DNA from: Rheum nobile
Lineage: Eukaryota > Streptophyta > Magnoliopsida > Caryophyllales > Polygonaceae
Reading direction: 5' to 3'
Assembly (NCBI GenBank): GCA_027886185.1
Contig: WOAB01000127.1
Span: forward strand, 2,294,001 to 2,358,000
Length of the DNA: 64,000 bases
The translations under genes were made by a program, and so were the position numbers. Below are positions 12,150-22,043 of this stretch, piece by piece (the first letter of the stretch is position 1; each line of letters opens with the position of its first letter). Under the pieces are notes generated by a model that had not been told where the DNA came from, ran no database searches, and saw only the letters and a program-made list of their open reading frames with translations.

Positions 12150-12282
12150 GTTGAAGGGAGCTCGTTTTGGTGAAACCTCGAGTGCATTGTTGATACTTGT
12201 TGAAGGGAGTACTAGAGGGAGCTCGGCGAAGGGAGATGAAGTCGGAGCTCGGGAAGACGGAGCTCGGCGAAGACGGAGGAGA
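12150..12282. repeat. 133-bp direct repeat, left copy
   Basis: Near-identical to 12874-13006 (GAAGGGAGCTCG, GGTGAAACCTCGAG and GACGGAGGAG in both, with a few substitutions). The two copies bracket a 591-bp segment containing a host-like exon, so the repeat probably arose with that insertion. Confidence 0.9.
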
Positions 12283-12320
12283 ATGTCAAAAGAATTTATG
12301 TATATAATGACAATTTCTAC

Positions 12321-12402
12321 CTTGCCACAGACAATACAATGACGCCAACCAGTTTCATCCCCATGGAATGCATCACAGAATGCTTGCTGCTTATAAGCAG
12401 AC
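12321..12402 (-). pseudogene. Captured exon resembling a VAL/HSI2-type B3 factor zinc-finger exon
   Basis: An 82-bp open exon on the minus strand, preceded by a pyrimidine tract ending ATGCTAG and followed by GTAGAAATTG, so both splice sites look intact. It encodes SAYKQQAFCDAFHGDETGWR followed by HCIVCGK. The pattern C-x3-FH-x5-GWR-x-C-x2-CGK resembles the N-terminal zinc-binding segment of plant VAL (VP1/ABI3-like) repressors. The surrounding 12283-12873 appears to be intron. Inside a CACTA element this is best read as a captured host gene fragment. The family call is from memory of the motif and needs a protein search. Confidence 0.6.
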
Positions 12403-12873
12403 CTAGCATGAAGCAAAAGCTCAATGTCATTTAGCATATAGTTCAACTGCCACCAAATTTCACTTCAATTCCAAAGCTATCTTGAATATGTAATTCAGAG
12501 CCTTATAACCTTAATGATAATGAAATACCTAGTCCTCCTGCTACTGTTCAAATCACATAGTATATTGTGAGAGATGCAATTAGATCTTATCTCCCAGCTT
12601 AGTTTTGCCGAATAGATACCACCAACTCAGACTAAATAACACACAAGCCAAAAATGATTGGATAAATTGCTCACTTACACATTGACTAGACTTGCAGAAA
12701 GCATCATTATAGAAACATAAGGTTGGTAGAAAGCAATGGCAAACAACACGAATCATACAAACTTACACTTCAAATCTCAAAGTAACAAAAAAATTCATTA
12801 CAGTACAAGAAACCACCAACTCTCATATCCAAAACAGGTGCACAGAAACAAATTAAAACTGTGATTACCCGTA

Positions 12874-13006
12874 GTTGAAGGGAGCTCGTTTTGGTGAAAC
12901 CTCGAGTGCGTTGTTGATACTTGTTGAAGGGAGTATTAGAGGGAGCTCGGCGATGGGAGATGAAGTCGGAGCTCGGGAAGACGGAGCTTGGCGAAGACGG
13001 AGGAGA
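12874..13006. repeat. 133-bp direct repeat, right copy
   Basis: Partner of 12150-12282. It is followed by three shorter direct repeats of about 28 bp (GATCGATGAAGTCGGGAAG type) up to about 13080. Confidence 0.9.
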
Positions 13007-13149
13007 TCAATGAAGTCGGGAAGACGGAGGAGATCGATGAAGTAGGGAAGACGGAGGAGATCGATGAAGTCGGAGCTCGGGACGAACGAATTGAAGACGA
13101 AGAGGAGGATACGAAGAGGAAAATGAAGGCGCGCACAGCTGTTTTTTTT

Positions 13150-13581
13150 TAATTAGGGTTGAGCTTATAGAGGCGGGCATAACACGCCCACCTCTATAAG
13201 TATTACGACTCGGCCGAGTAATGGTCTAATAGAGGCGGGCCTTACATGCCTGCCTCTATTGGACATACTTGTTGAGGCGGTCTTTAAGAGGCCCGCCTCA
13301 ACAAGCTTTAATTGAGGCGGGCTACTTGGCCCTCCTCAATTAGTTAGCATTAGAGGCGGACCTTACCCTGGCCCGCCTCTAATACTTTAGCAGGATATAT
13401 TTTTTCGGATACTTTTTGAGACGTATATTAATTTGCCCGTCTCAAAAGATGTTTTTGAGGCGTATAAATTAATTATCCGCCTCAAAAACCAAAAAAAGTG
13501 ATTGCCTAAGTCGTTGTTGAGGCGTTTTGAACTATGTACGCCTCTAAAAGGGAGCCTCAAAAAGTGTTTTTTCCACTAGTG
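13150..13581 (-). repeat. CACTA subterminal repeat region and terminus
   Basis: Six to eight short foldbacks in a row. Each has GAGGCGGGC or a diverged form on one side and GCCCGCCTC on the other, separated by 10-20 bp (for example 13170-13195, 13230-13257, 13272-13310, 13313-13349, 13354-13380). The distal ones have decayed to GAGGCGT/ACGCCTC. The region ends in CACTAGTG at 13574-13581. Subterminal repeats of CACTA elements are binding sites for the transposition protein; that role is inferred here. Confidence 0.85.
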
Positions 13582-13623
13582 ATTGTTGACAATTGCGGGG
13601 CCCCTTAGTTTTCTTTTCTTCTT

Positions 13624-14345
13624 AGAATTGAAGAACGCGGTGGAGAATCCAAGCGAGAGCATGGATGATCTTACTCGTCTCAAAGAGAACGTAGTGGCAA
13701 CCTCAAGCGAGAGCTTTGAGGATCTCACCCGTCTTGAAGAGAACGCAATAGCTGCCCCAAGCGAGAGCTTGGAGGATCTCACCATTCTCGAATAGAACGC
13801 GGTGGTAGGAGAACGTGGTGGCAGCCCCAAGCGAGAGCTTGGAGGATCTCACTCGTCTCTAAGAGGACGCGGTGGTAGGAGAATGTGGTTCTCACCCATC
13901 TCGAAAATAACGTGGTGTTAGCCCTTTGTGAGAACTTGGAGGATCTCACCCGCCTCGAAGAAAACGCGATGGCAACACCAAGCGAGAACTTGGATCATAT
14001 AACCCGCCTTGTAGAAAACGCAGTGTTAGCCCCAAGCGAGACCTTGGAGGATCACACCCGCCTAGAAGAGAACGTGGTGGTAGCCCCAAGCGAGAGCTAG
14101 GAGGATCTCACCCGCCTTGAAGAAAATGTGTTAGCAACCTTAAGCGTGAGCTTGGAGGATCTCACCCGCCTCGAAGAAAATGCGGTGGCAGCCCAAAGCG
14201 AGAGGTTGGAGTATGTCACCTGTCTCGAAGAAAATGCGGTGGCAGCCACAAGCTAGAGCCTTGAGGATCTCACCCGCCTCGAAGAGAACGCAATGGCAAC
14301 CCCAAGAAAGACCTCGGAGGATCTCATCTGCCATGAAGAGAACGC
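13624..14345. repeat. 54-bp minisatellite array, left (about 13 units)
   Basis: The unit carries CCAAGCGAGAGCTTGGAGG, GATCTCACCCGCCTCGAAG and AAAATGCGGTGGCAG. It contains the near-palindrome CCAAGCGAGAGCTTGG. Because 54 is a multiple of three, several frames stay open over many units: one plus-strand frame reads ENAVAAPSESLEDLTRLE repeatedly, and minus frames read basic or Cys-containing repeats. No frame is open through the whole array, so coding is not supported. Confidence 0.9.
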
Positions 14346-14616
14346 AGATTAACAAAAAATGGCCACAACGCGGGTGGTAATTTTTTCAATGTACATGTAT
14401 ACAATTCTCATACCTCTTACATAACGCGCAATGTCTCTTCTAACAAGGTATTTTTCACGTCATGGTGACGGAAACACGACTCTTCTCGTAGTTTTAGCAT
14501 GCCATCATGAGCTCCCCTTGAACTAAAATCACTCGGCTTGACATGGTTCTTGGTTGCGTCCCTCAATGATAACCAAGTCGTCCTAAAATGAGGAAATTCC
14601 CAACGAACGGTGCCAG
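14346..14616 (-). other. Leader and primer site next to left LTR
   Basis: Non-coding stretch between the array and the left LTR, closely matching 40426-40686. The primer-like site at 14597-14615 is a decayed form of the one at 40667-40685. No ORF is supported. Confidence 0.6.
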
Positions 14617-15231
14617 TGATGGTTCTAGACGTTTATAGAGTCAATGAAATATAAATCTATTCTACATTGGTTATCAAAAGGGCGCACCCACCTTTTTCTT
14701 TATTGTATCTTGAGATATTCAACTATAGATTACAAATCAACGACTTGATTACGCGAGAACCAACCATGGTCCTTAAATTCTAAACTGACAAATTGAGCCT
14801 CAGATTGAAGATCCTCTGAAATGAACTGTTGGAGGCCTATTTATATAAGAAGCTAGCTTCTAAGCTAAGCAAACCCTCTAGGCTTTGTTTCTTAAAAGGT
14901 AAAGTCCAATTTTGCTTATATGTTGTGCTGACACACCAGCTTGCATCAACTACTTGTATCAAATGCATGCATTAGCTACTTGCATCAGTAGCATGTATTA
15001 GCTACTCGCATCACCAGCATTCATCAACTACTTGCATCACAAGCATGCATTGGCTACTTCCATCACCAGTATGCATCATCTATTTGTTTCACAACCTAGG
15101 TTGAGCAATCAAATTGATTAGGCTTCAAGCATACTTTGGCGAGGCATCGGGTGTCAGATGATGTAGCTTGGAAGTACGCAATGAATTGAGACGACGAGTA
15201 ATAATTTTGCAAAAAATAGCGCATTCTATCA
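14617..15231 (-). repeat. LTR of the minisatellite element, left copy (615 bp)
   Basis: Plus-strand ends are TGATGG and CTATCA; the partner at 40687-41650 has TGATGG and CCATCA. Inside is a short array of a 26-bp repeat (CATGCATCAGCTACTTGCAT type, 14940-15090), longer and duplicated in the right copy. Confidence 0.75.
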
Positions 15232-15465
15232 CAACCTCATGTTTTGATAGTCTTCATGCGATGCTGTTAAAACAAACAATGGAAGTTGTCTTGACTCATC
15301 GCCTTCGACCTATCTCCTTGAATATACAATTTCCTTCGGCAAGTTCAAGTTTTATGACTCGAGCGAGAATGCAGGTGGCACGGAAATCAACGCCTCTAAT
15401 AAAGGCAATGCTCTGACGACTTTTGTTGACAATTGCGGGGCCCCTTAGTTTTCTTTTCTTCCTTA
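15232..15465 (-). other. Spacer between left LTR and middle minisatellite array
   Basis: About 230 bp without a supported gene. It ends with TTGTTGACAATTGCGGGG plus a pyrimidine-rich stretch that also precedes the left array at 13584-13622, so both interiors share this border. Confidence 0.6.
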
Positions 15466-16034
15466 TAATTGAAGAATGTGGTGGAGATTCCAAGCGAGAG
15501 CATGTGTGATCTCACTCAGCTCGAAGAGAACGCAGTGGCAACCCCAAGCGAGAGCTTGGAGGATCTCACCCGTCTTGAAGAGAACGCGATGGCAGCCCCA
15601 ATCGAGAGCTTGGAGGATCTCACCCTTCTCGAAGAGAACACGGTGGCAGCCCAAGCAAGAGCTTGGAGGATCTCACTCGTCTCGAATAGGACGCGGTGGC
15701 AGCCCCAAGTGAGAGCTTGAAGGATCTCACCCGTTTTGATGAGAACGCCATGGCAGCCCTAAGCGAGAGCTTGGAGGATCACATCTGCCTCGAAGAAAAC
15801 GCGATGGCAGCCCCATGCGTGTTCTTGGAGGACCTCACCCGCCTCGAAGAAAATGAGGTGGCAGCCCTAAGCGAGAGCTTTGAGTTTCTCACCCGCATCG
15901 AAGAAAATGCGGTGGCAGCCCCAAGCGAGAGCTTGGAGGATCTCACCTTCCTCGAAGAAAATGCAGTGGCAGCCCCAAGCGAAAGCTTGGAGGATCTCAC
16001 CCGTCTCGAAGAAAACACAGTGGCAACACCAAGC
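15466..16034. repeat. 54-bp minisatellite array, middle (about 10.5 units)
   Basis: Same unit as the left array. It is cut at 16034 by the truncated end of Athila-A and resumes at 39990. The last 12 bp, GCAACACCAAGC (16023-16034), recur at 39990-40001 on the other side of the insertion. Confidence 0.92.
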
Positions 16035-18133
16035 ATCTTGCTGAGTTCCATTCGGTGTGTAGCAGTATAAAGCCGAAGAACGTGACGGAGGACCAGATCA
16101 AGCTGAGGGCCTATCCTTTTTCACCGAAGGATGCGGCCAATGACTGGTTCTACTATCTCACTCTAGGGAGCATTGACACTTGGGTCAAGATGAAGAAAGC
16201 CTTCCTGGAGAAGTACTTCCCAGCTACCAAACTGAATAGCCTGAAGCGAACTATCAGCAACATCGAGCAGCAGTCTGGTGAATCGCTCTATGAGTATTAT
16301 GAGCGGTTCAAGAAGATGATATCCAGTTTCTCCTTCCACGGCTATTTTGAGCAGGACCTCGTACTTTATTTGTACGGTGGTCTTCTTGATGAAGAGAGAA
16401 GAATGGTGAACGCTGCTTGTGGGGGGAACATCCTCAACAAGACTCTTGATGCAGCTTTTGAGATTTTTTTTGAGCTTTCTGAAGGGTCCAGGCAATTCAG
16501 TAAAAGGGCGAACATCCAATCTATGAGAGCTGCAGAATCTCAGCCCAATTCTACTCTTCTTGCTGAAATGGCTGAGATGAAGGAGATGATGAGGAGATGT
16601 ATGATGAGAGGTGGCTTGCAGCAAGTCAAATCATGTGGGTTATGCTATGAAATGACGCATCCAACTGATGTATGCCCCACCCTGCAAGAACCAACTCTTG
16701 AGGTGAACGCCATTGGCGGATATGGCCCTCAAAGGCCAAAATATGACCCGTACTCCAGCACCTACAATCCAGGGTGGAGAGATCACCCAAATCTGAGATA
16801 CGGGAACCAACAGAACACTTATCAAGGGCATGAGACCCGGGATTTTTAGCAGTACCCCCAGTGGCAGTTTCAAGGAGGCCAAACAGATCAAAGACCACAA
16901 GAACAGGGAGCTGCCCGCATCACCAATCTTGAGGACCAGGTCAACACACTAGCGCAGCATATGAATACTTTGGCGCAGACCGTGGGAACCATACATCAAA
17001 ACATGGTTCAGTTTCAACACGAGACCAAGTCTAGCATACAGAACCTAGAGAAGCAAGTGGGGCAGATCTCCCAGACAGTTAGCAAGCTTGAAGCTAGAGT
17101 GTCACGAGCACTCCCATCTCAAACTGAGATAAATCCTAGGCAAAACGTCTACTCCATGACTTCAAGGCCCATATGGGAGCATGAAGAAAAAAAGCTGCCA
17201 ACCAAAAATTACGAGAACGAACCGCGACCGCGGGCAATTTGCCGCGATCGCGGGTCTGTTGAGCAAGAGAAGGGGCAAGATGCGCCGATTAAGCGCGATC
17301 GCGGGCAGGATAGCCGCGACCACGGGGCCCCAGTGCAAGAACCACGATCGCGGGGTGAAAACCGCAATCAAACTTCGGAAAACGGGCCATCTCCACTTAC
17401 ATTTATGACGCGGTATGTCTACCCGAAGGGATATTTTGACATCCCAGTGCCATTCCCTGCAGCACTAGAAGATGACGAACCCATTGAGTGGCTGAAAGGA
17501 ATGTTCGAGACATTCAGGAACTACAAGGTGACCCCCCAATTGAGCAAAGTGATGCATCGCTTTGCAAACTTCCTGAGGGAGCTATACAAGCTCAAGAAGG
17601 AGAAAAAGGAGCGGTCGAAGAAAAAGGTGAAAGTCAAGAAGGATGTCTCGGCTGTGATGCAAAAGAAGATCCCGAAAAAGTGTGAAGATCCCAGGATGTT
17701 TAGTGTACCCTACAAGATTGGGGAAACCGAGTTCAGCGAGACATTGCTTGATTTGGGAGCCTCAATCAATGTCCTACCACTGTTCGTCTACAACACCCTC
17801 AATGTCGGACCACTAGAAAGCACGGAGTTTGTCATCCAACTGGCTGATAACTCCATCATCATTCCAGAGGGCGTTGTGAATGACGTTTTGGTGAGCGTCG
17901 ACACCCTCGTCTTCCCTGCGGACTTCTTCGTCATGAACACATGAAAACGAGGAGGACGAGTAATGCTAGGGAGGCCTTTCATGAAGACCTCCAACACAAA
18001 GATCGACGTGGGCACAGGTACGGTAAGCATGGAGTTTGACCGGAGGAAGGTAGAGCACAAGCTGGAGACCATTCAGGAGCATCCCCCAGACTCAAGAGTG
18101 AAGAGCGCGGTTGCAGGAGGCAACCCAGATTGA
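16035..18133 (+). pseudogene. gag-protease of Athila-A
   Basis: A single frame from KHLAEFHSVC (the join with the minisatellite) to TGA at 18131, broken by TAG at 16847 and TGA at 17942. In order: gag core (KPKNVTEDQIKLRAYPF, LTLGSIDTWVKMKKAFLEKY, EQDLVLYLYGGLLDEERRMV), a Cys/His segment CGLCYEMTHPTDVCP, a coiled-coil stretch (TLAQTVGTIHQNMVQ), a low-complexity linker with CCGCGATCGCGG motifs (17218-17366), then an aspartic protease with DLGASINVLP and RVMLGRPFMKTS. The protease active site reads DLG rather than DSG/DTG, as in the Athila-B copies. No pol follows. Confidence 0.88.
17218..17366 (+). repeat. CCGCGATCGCGG-type palindromes in the gag-protease linker of Athila-A
   Basis: Five GC-rich palindromic blocks (CCGCGACCGCGG, CCGCGATCGCGG, GCGCGATCGCGG, CCGCGACCACGG, CACGATCGCGG in various states) are spaced about 25-30 bp apart inside the coding frame. 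The same motif forms a cluster in this element's LTR (38896-39030). Confidence 0.88.
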
Positions 18134-18189
18134 GAAGGATGAAGTGGTATGTCATGCCATGCCAATAACTAAGGCACTGTCCGGGAGGC
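18134..18189 (+). other. Conserved GTCCGGGAGGC motif split by copy B insertion
   Basis: CACTGTCCGGGAGGC ends at 18189 and continues as AACCCGATG at 37342. In both Athila-B copies the uninterrupted motif is GTCCGGGAGGCAACCCG (minus strand, 27533-27551 and 46145-46165), a short hairpin with CGGG/CCCG stem. It confirms the insertion point of copy B. Confidence 0.85.
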
Positions 18190-20642
18190 TGTGATACCCC
18201 GTATTTTATAAGGTTATTTTGGGAATTTTGGAATTTTCCCGAGTACCCGTTTAGTACGTCGAATTTAATTCAGGTAGCTTGAGACATTCTGTAATGTGCT
18301 CTGTATCTGTAATATTTTTCTCAGTAAAATAAAATACAGACGACGTGCTTCGGATGTTTATACGCGTTCGCGTATGATAATTTTTATCACGGGTTAATGT
18401 CTTGCTCGTTCAAAAGCTGAATGGGCGGGAAAAAGCAAAAACGGCGACCGCTGTACAGTAACGGCGCCCGCCTTCACTGGGCCCGAGGTGTCAGGCCGTC
18501 ATCTCATACTCTGGGCTCGCCAGGCTAGGAACGGCGACTGCCGTAATTACGACGCCCGCCGTAGGCAAAGTTGCGGCGCCCGCCGTGATTACCCAAAAGT
18601 CTTTAACCGTTGGTCGCCGGAGACGTCTGACAAGGCACCGATTTAGCCTCGCCACATCTCGCTTAGACCATCGCGGTGTCCACATGATCTGTGGCTATAA
18701 AAGGAAGAGGATTGGGGTCAGATTCATGCACAAATCAAGCTGAAATCCTCAAATCCTCCTCTCGCCGGAGTTTGTGCCCCTCGTCGGAATTCTGAAGCTT
18801 TCGCCGGTGTCGTTTGGTGATGTTTCCAGAAGCCCTTGTGAAGCCTTTTGGTTGCCTTTGGAGGTTGGAACCCAGGCAAGGCAAAAAGGGGTCGAAACGC
18901 GCATCATTTTGGTGAGTTTTTCTCTCGTTCTATCATCGGAGTTCTTCACGGCGACCGCCGTGTTCTTTACGGAACCCACCATGATGAACTACGGTGACCG
19001 CCTCCAAGAACAGCGACCGCCGCCAGTGCCCATAATGCCTTTGTGGCTTTGGCTTGGTTGGTCGTCGTCGTGGCGTCTTTCCTTTCGATTTCTTTCGCCG
19101 TTTTTAGATTCGTACTGTTGTTATGTCGGATCTAACTTAGGGTTTCCTTATGGGTCGATTCGAAGGAATCTGTGTGCCAAATCTGTTCCTGTGTCGAGCC
19201 CGGAATCCCGTCGTCGTTAGGCTTCGTTCAAACTCTGCGGATTAAGGCAAGTGGTGGTTCGCTCTTGCTTGTTCGTTCCATATTTACATTAATTATCAGT
19301 AGTTTATCTGAGTAATTAATTTGGAATGAATACTCTGTTTGCCTGGAAATGGTTTTGGTAAACTGTTTTGAAAATCATATAATAGGTTGTATATCTGTTA
19401 GAACAGCGCTATTATCTGTGATCGCCTTTCGGGCCTTTATGTGGAGTTATTCTGTAACTGTTATTGTGCTGTAAATGTTAGTTAGCACTGTTAGATAGGA
19501 ACATTACTCGGACTTTGTCCAGTCGTTTCCTTATAATCTGGTATCGGGATGGCTCGTCTCCATCTGGTACTATTCTAAGATCATGATCGGTCTCTTTCAC
19601 AAGTGTGTAGAGGCAGGACACTTAGCTGGTGTCACAAACCTTCCGGTGTACGTCACTCTCGACGAAACGTATACTAAGATGTGTCGTCCCAATGGTGGGG
19701 TACACATGTAAAAGTCTAATAATGTGATGTGTGGTTTGTAATATAAACCAGATAAGTGCTACTCGACGCACATAATTAATAAACCTTCGGCGAGTAGTGC
19801 AGCTAAGTTATAGTGCAGCTAGGAAAACTCGTCTCGACTTTGATCATAGTACGTTCTCTTTCCAATCTGGATTCGCTGTATGCGATGAGGTTGGTCGTGA
19901 ACCGAAGCATCTCAGTCAACTTTTAAATCATTGTTCTATGATTCTGTAAACATTCCAGATTTGTCATATTTCCTTAAAGACTCAATCTCTTGAAGTCTCT
20001 TTTCGAGTCGATTTCTGTGAAGATTCAGTCTTCCAGAATCTTCTCTTGTGCATACCTCTTGTTCATTCCAGTAGGAGTATGATGGTTGACTATCGTCATC
20101 GGTTGTTATTTGAGAAGTGATGAGTCTAACCTAATACGACTGCTTCGAACCATTCTGCTTTATACCCTTGCTAGTCTATTCAAGTAGACTAACCCACGAA
20201 CTTTGTTCTCTGCATGTGGGCTGGTGTCATCCGTTCGATTCGGCACATCAGATAGAAAGTAGCTTAGAAGATTAGAAGGACTATGGAGTCTACGGTGGTT
20301 TTTGAACGTTTTAGTTATTTCTTTAATCAGGTTGAGATCTTTTGGACAATGACTTTGGTTGTAATGTATTTTATAATACTTTCGCTATACACTGCTTTAT
20401 AAGACTTCCGCTGTATTTGGTTTAAACTCTGTATTAGCATATTCGGGATTGGGTTGTAATCCCGTAACTCATGTTTCCTTGACAATGTTATGTTTTGGAA
20501 TTGAATGCTTTGATCATTACGTATCATTTGTATTTCCTAAATTGTATTTAAATGGTAAAGCCTTGGGTGATCTCGGTAAGGAACACTGGGATCACTGGCG
20601 GTAATACCTTTCCAAAAAGGGTTAAGTTTTGGTGGTGTTACA
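18190..20642 (+). repeat. 5' LTR of copy B
   Basis: 2453 bp from TGTGATACCCC to GGTGTTACA. TATA-like box CTATAAAAGG at 18695-18704. A palindrome cluster (ACGGCGACCGCCGT and ACGGCGCCCGCCGT types) lies at 18440-18590, and a second group downstream at 18945-19025. Confidence 0.95.
18440..18704 (+). promoter_or_regulatory. LTR promoter of copy B: palindrome cluster and TATA box
   Basis: About six ACGGCG-MC-CGCCGT-type palindromes end 106 bp before CTATAAAAGG and start about 255 bp before it. The 3' LTR repeats this at 35137-35399. Promoter role is inferred from the TATA box and position in U3. Confidence 0.75.
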
Positions 20643-20646
20643 GTTG

Positions 20647-20658
20647 TGGTATCAGAGC
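20647..20658 (+). other. Primer binding site, copy B
   Basis: TGGTATCAGAGC, four bases after the LTR end, is complementary to the 3' end of plant initiator tRNA-Met. Confidence 0.92.
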
Positions 20659-20855
20659 TAAAGGTTTTAAAACGGGTTTGGGATTTTTATAAACCATTTA
20701 TCCGCTTTCAAAAATGCTTTAAAAAGGGCTCTGAATTTTCAAAGTAAAAAGAATTTAAAAACACTGTTCATAGTCATGTCTTATGGATAGTCTGATATAG
20801 TAAGCTTGCTTCTATGTCTAGAAAGACTAATTCCTTCCTCGTTATCCTATAGGAG

Positions 20856-21767
20856 ATGGGTGCATGTCTCTCTCAGAAGAAGGGGTCGGAAGATGCCGAG
20901 ATGGATTCACCGTCTCCCAAGAGGCTAGACTTCCCTATACCCTAGAGGTGCTTCGAGGTTGGAGGATCGAGCAGCCCACCTGAGGAGATCAAGCATGTGC
21001 TTCCTGAGTCGGTAGTCCTGGTGTCAAGGAATTTTGTAGTTCCTGTGACAGCGCCAGTGGAGCCACCAAGGGAGGAAGCAATGCAAGAAGATGAATCGTC
21101 TAGGTACGCGAGAGGGTACTACAATGACGATTACCAGATGGATATGATTATTGAAGGGAGCGAGGAGGAAGAGGAAGAAGAGGACCCCATAGAGGATGAC
21201 CCCGAAGAGGAAGAGGACCCCATCGAAGATGATTCCGAGAAGGATACCGAGATGGACCTCAGTGGACAAAACCAGGGGTCCGATGACTTGAGGCACTTGC
21301 TGGTGGATAGTCAGGAAACGGGGATGCAATTTATTCATCCCAGTACAGAGTTACCACCTATGCAAGAGTTGTCACCAGTGCCAGAGTACGGACCCATGTC
21401 AGAAGCTGATTGGGAGACACTGTATACCGAGTACGGTATTAGGAGAAGTGACAGGGAATCTCAGTCTATCCTTACTCCAAGAAGATGGAGGTCAGAATCC
21501 GAGCTGCAGGAGATCCTCCGCCAGAGCGAGGTAATCTCTGCAGAACAACAGCGTCAGAGGGATGAGCTGATCGCCAGTACTCAGAGGAGGGTTGGGATAG
21601 GAGGGCCAGTCATGGACGACCCATACTTTACCATGACTGAGATAGGACCATGTGATTCAGGGTCAAGCAGGGCGCATAGTCCATCGTCAGATTCCGATGG
21701 AGAGCCCCGCCCGAAGAAGCCTTGCATGAGAACTCTTCCGTATAGGAAACATTTTGGGACGCCATGA
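20856..21767 (+). pseudogene. Acidic pre-gag ORF with N-terminal MGACLSQ, copy B
   Basis: Same 304-codon frame as in copy A, starting MGACLSQKKG and ending in a tail with DSDGEPRPKKPC and YRKHFGTP. TAG at 20943-20945 (codon 30) corresponds to CAG in copy A, and copy A's own stop is a glutamine codon here, so the ancestral frame was complete. Acidic EEEEEDPIEDDPEE blocks lie around residues 105-130. It sits after the primer site and about 275 bp before gag. The N-terminus fits a myristoylation-palmitoylation anchor; the rest is unfamiliar. Confidence 0.78.
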
Positions 21768-22043
21768 GATGGATCAACGTGCCTAGAATAGTTCCCTTTT
21801 TCCTAGTATTTCCGCATGTACCATGTAAAACATTCCAGTATTGCGGCATGTACCTTGTAAAATACTACGATCTCCGAGCAATTTGGTCCTGGCACTCGGA
21901 AGATCGACTTATGCGTAGCTTGTATAATAGTTCCAGTTCATCTATAAAATACCCAATTGATCTATTTCTGAGCGATTTTGCTACATTAAGTTTATGAAAT
22001 AAATATTAATGTATGAAATACTTGGAATTGGATCGGTAAACAG

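Larger units (their letters stand above)
9866..13581 (-). mobile_element. CACTA (En/Spm) transposon, 5' part
   Basis: The minus-strand terminus at 13581 reads CACTAGTGG, the diagnostic CACTA end. It is followed by about 430 bp of subterminal GAGGCGGGC/GCCCGCCTC repeats and then a TNP2 transposase gene on the same strand. At 9865 the element is interrupted by Tekay-like copy A, and the remainder lies left of the window. The 3-bp target duplication cannot be checked because the other end is not visible. The element also carries a 591-bp segment with a host-like exon. Confidence 0.88.

Noticed and set aside
13583..14380. Plus- and minus-strand frames over the 54-bp repeats as a repetitive protein gene
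   Set aside because: Several frames are open only because the unit is a multiple of three without stops. None is open through the full array and no promoter or proper start is seen.
19420..19445. CGCCTTTCGGGCC in the Tekay-like LTR as another copy of the Athila 28-nt hairpin
   Set aside because: It lacks the A4 bulge and the 7-bp outer stem; only the short inner stem is similar, which is likely chance.
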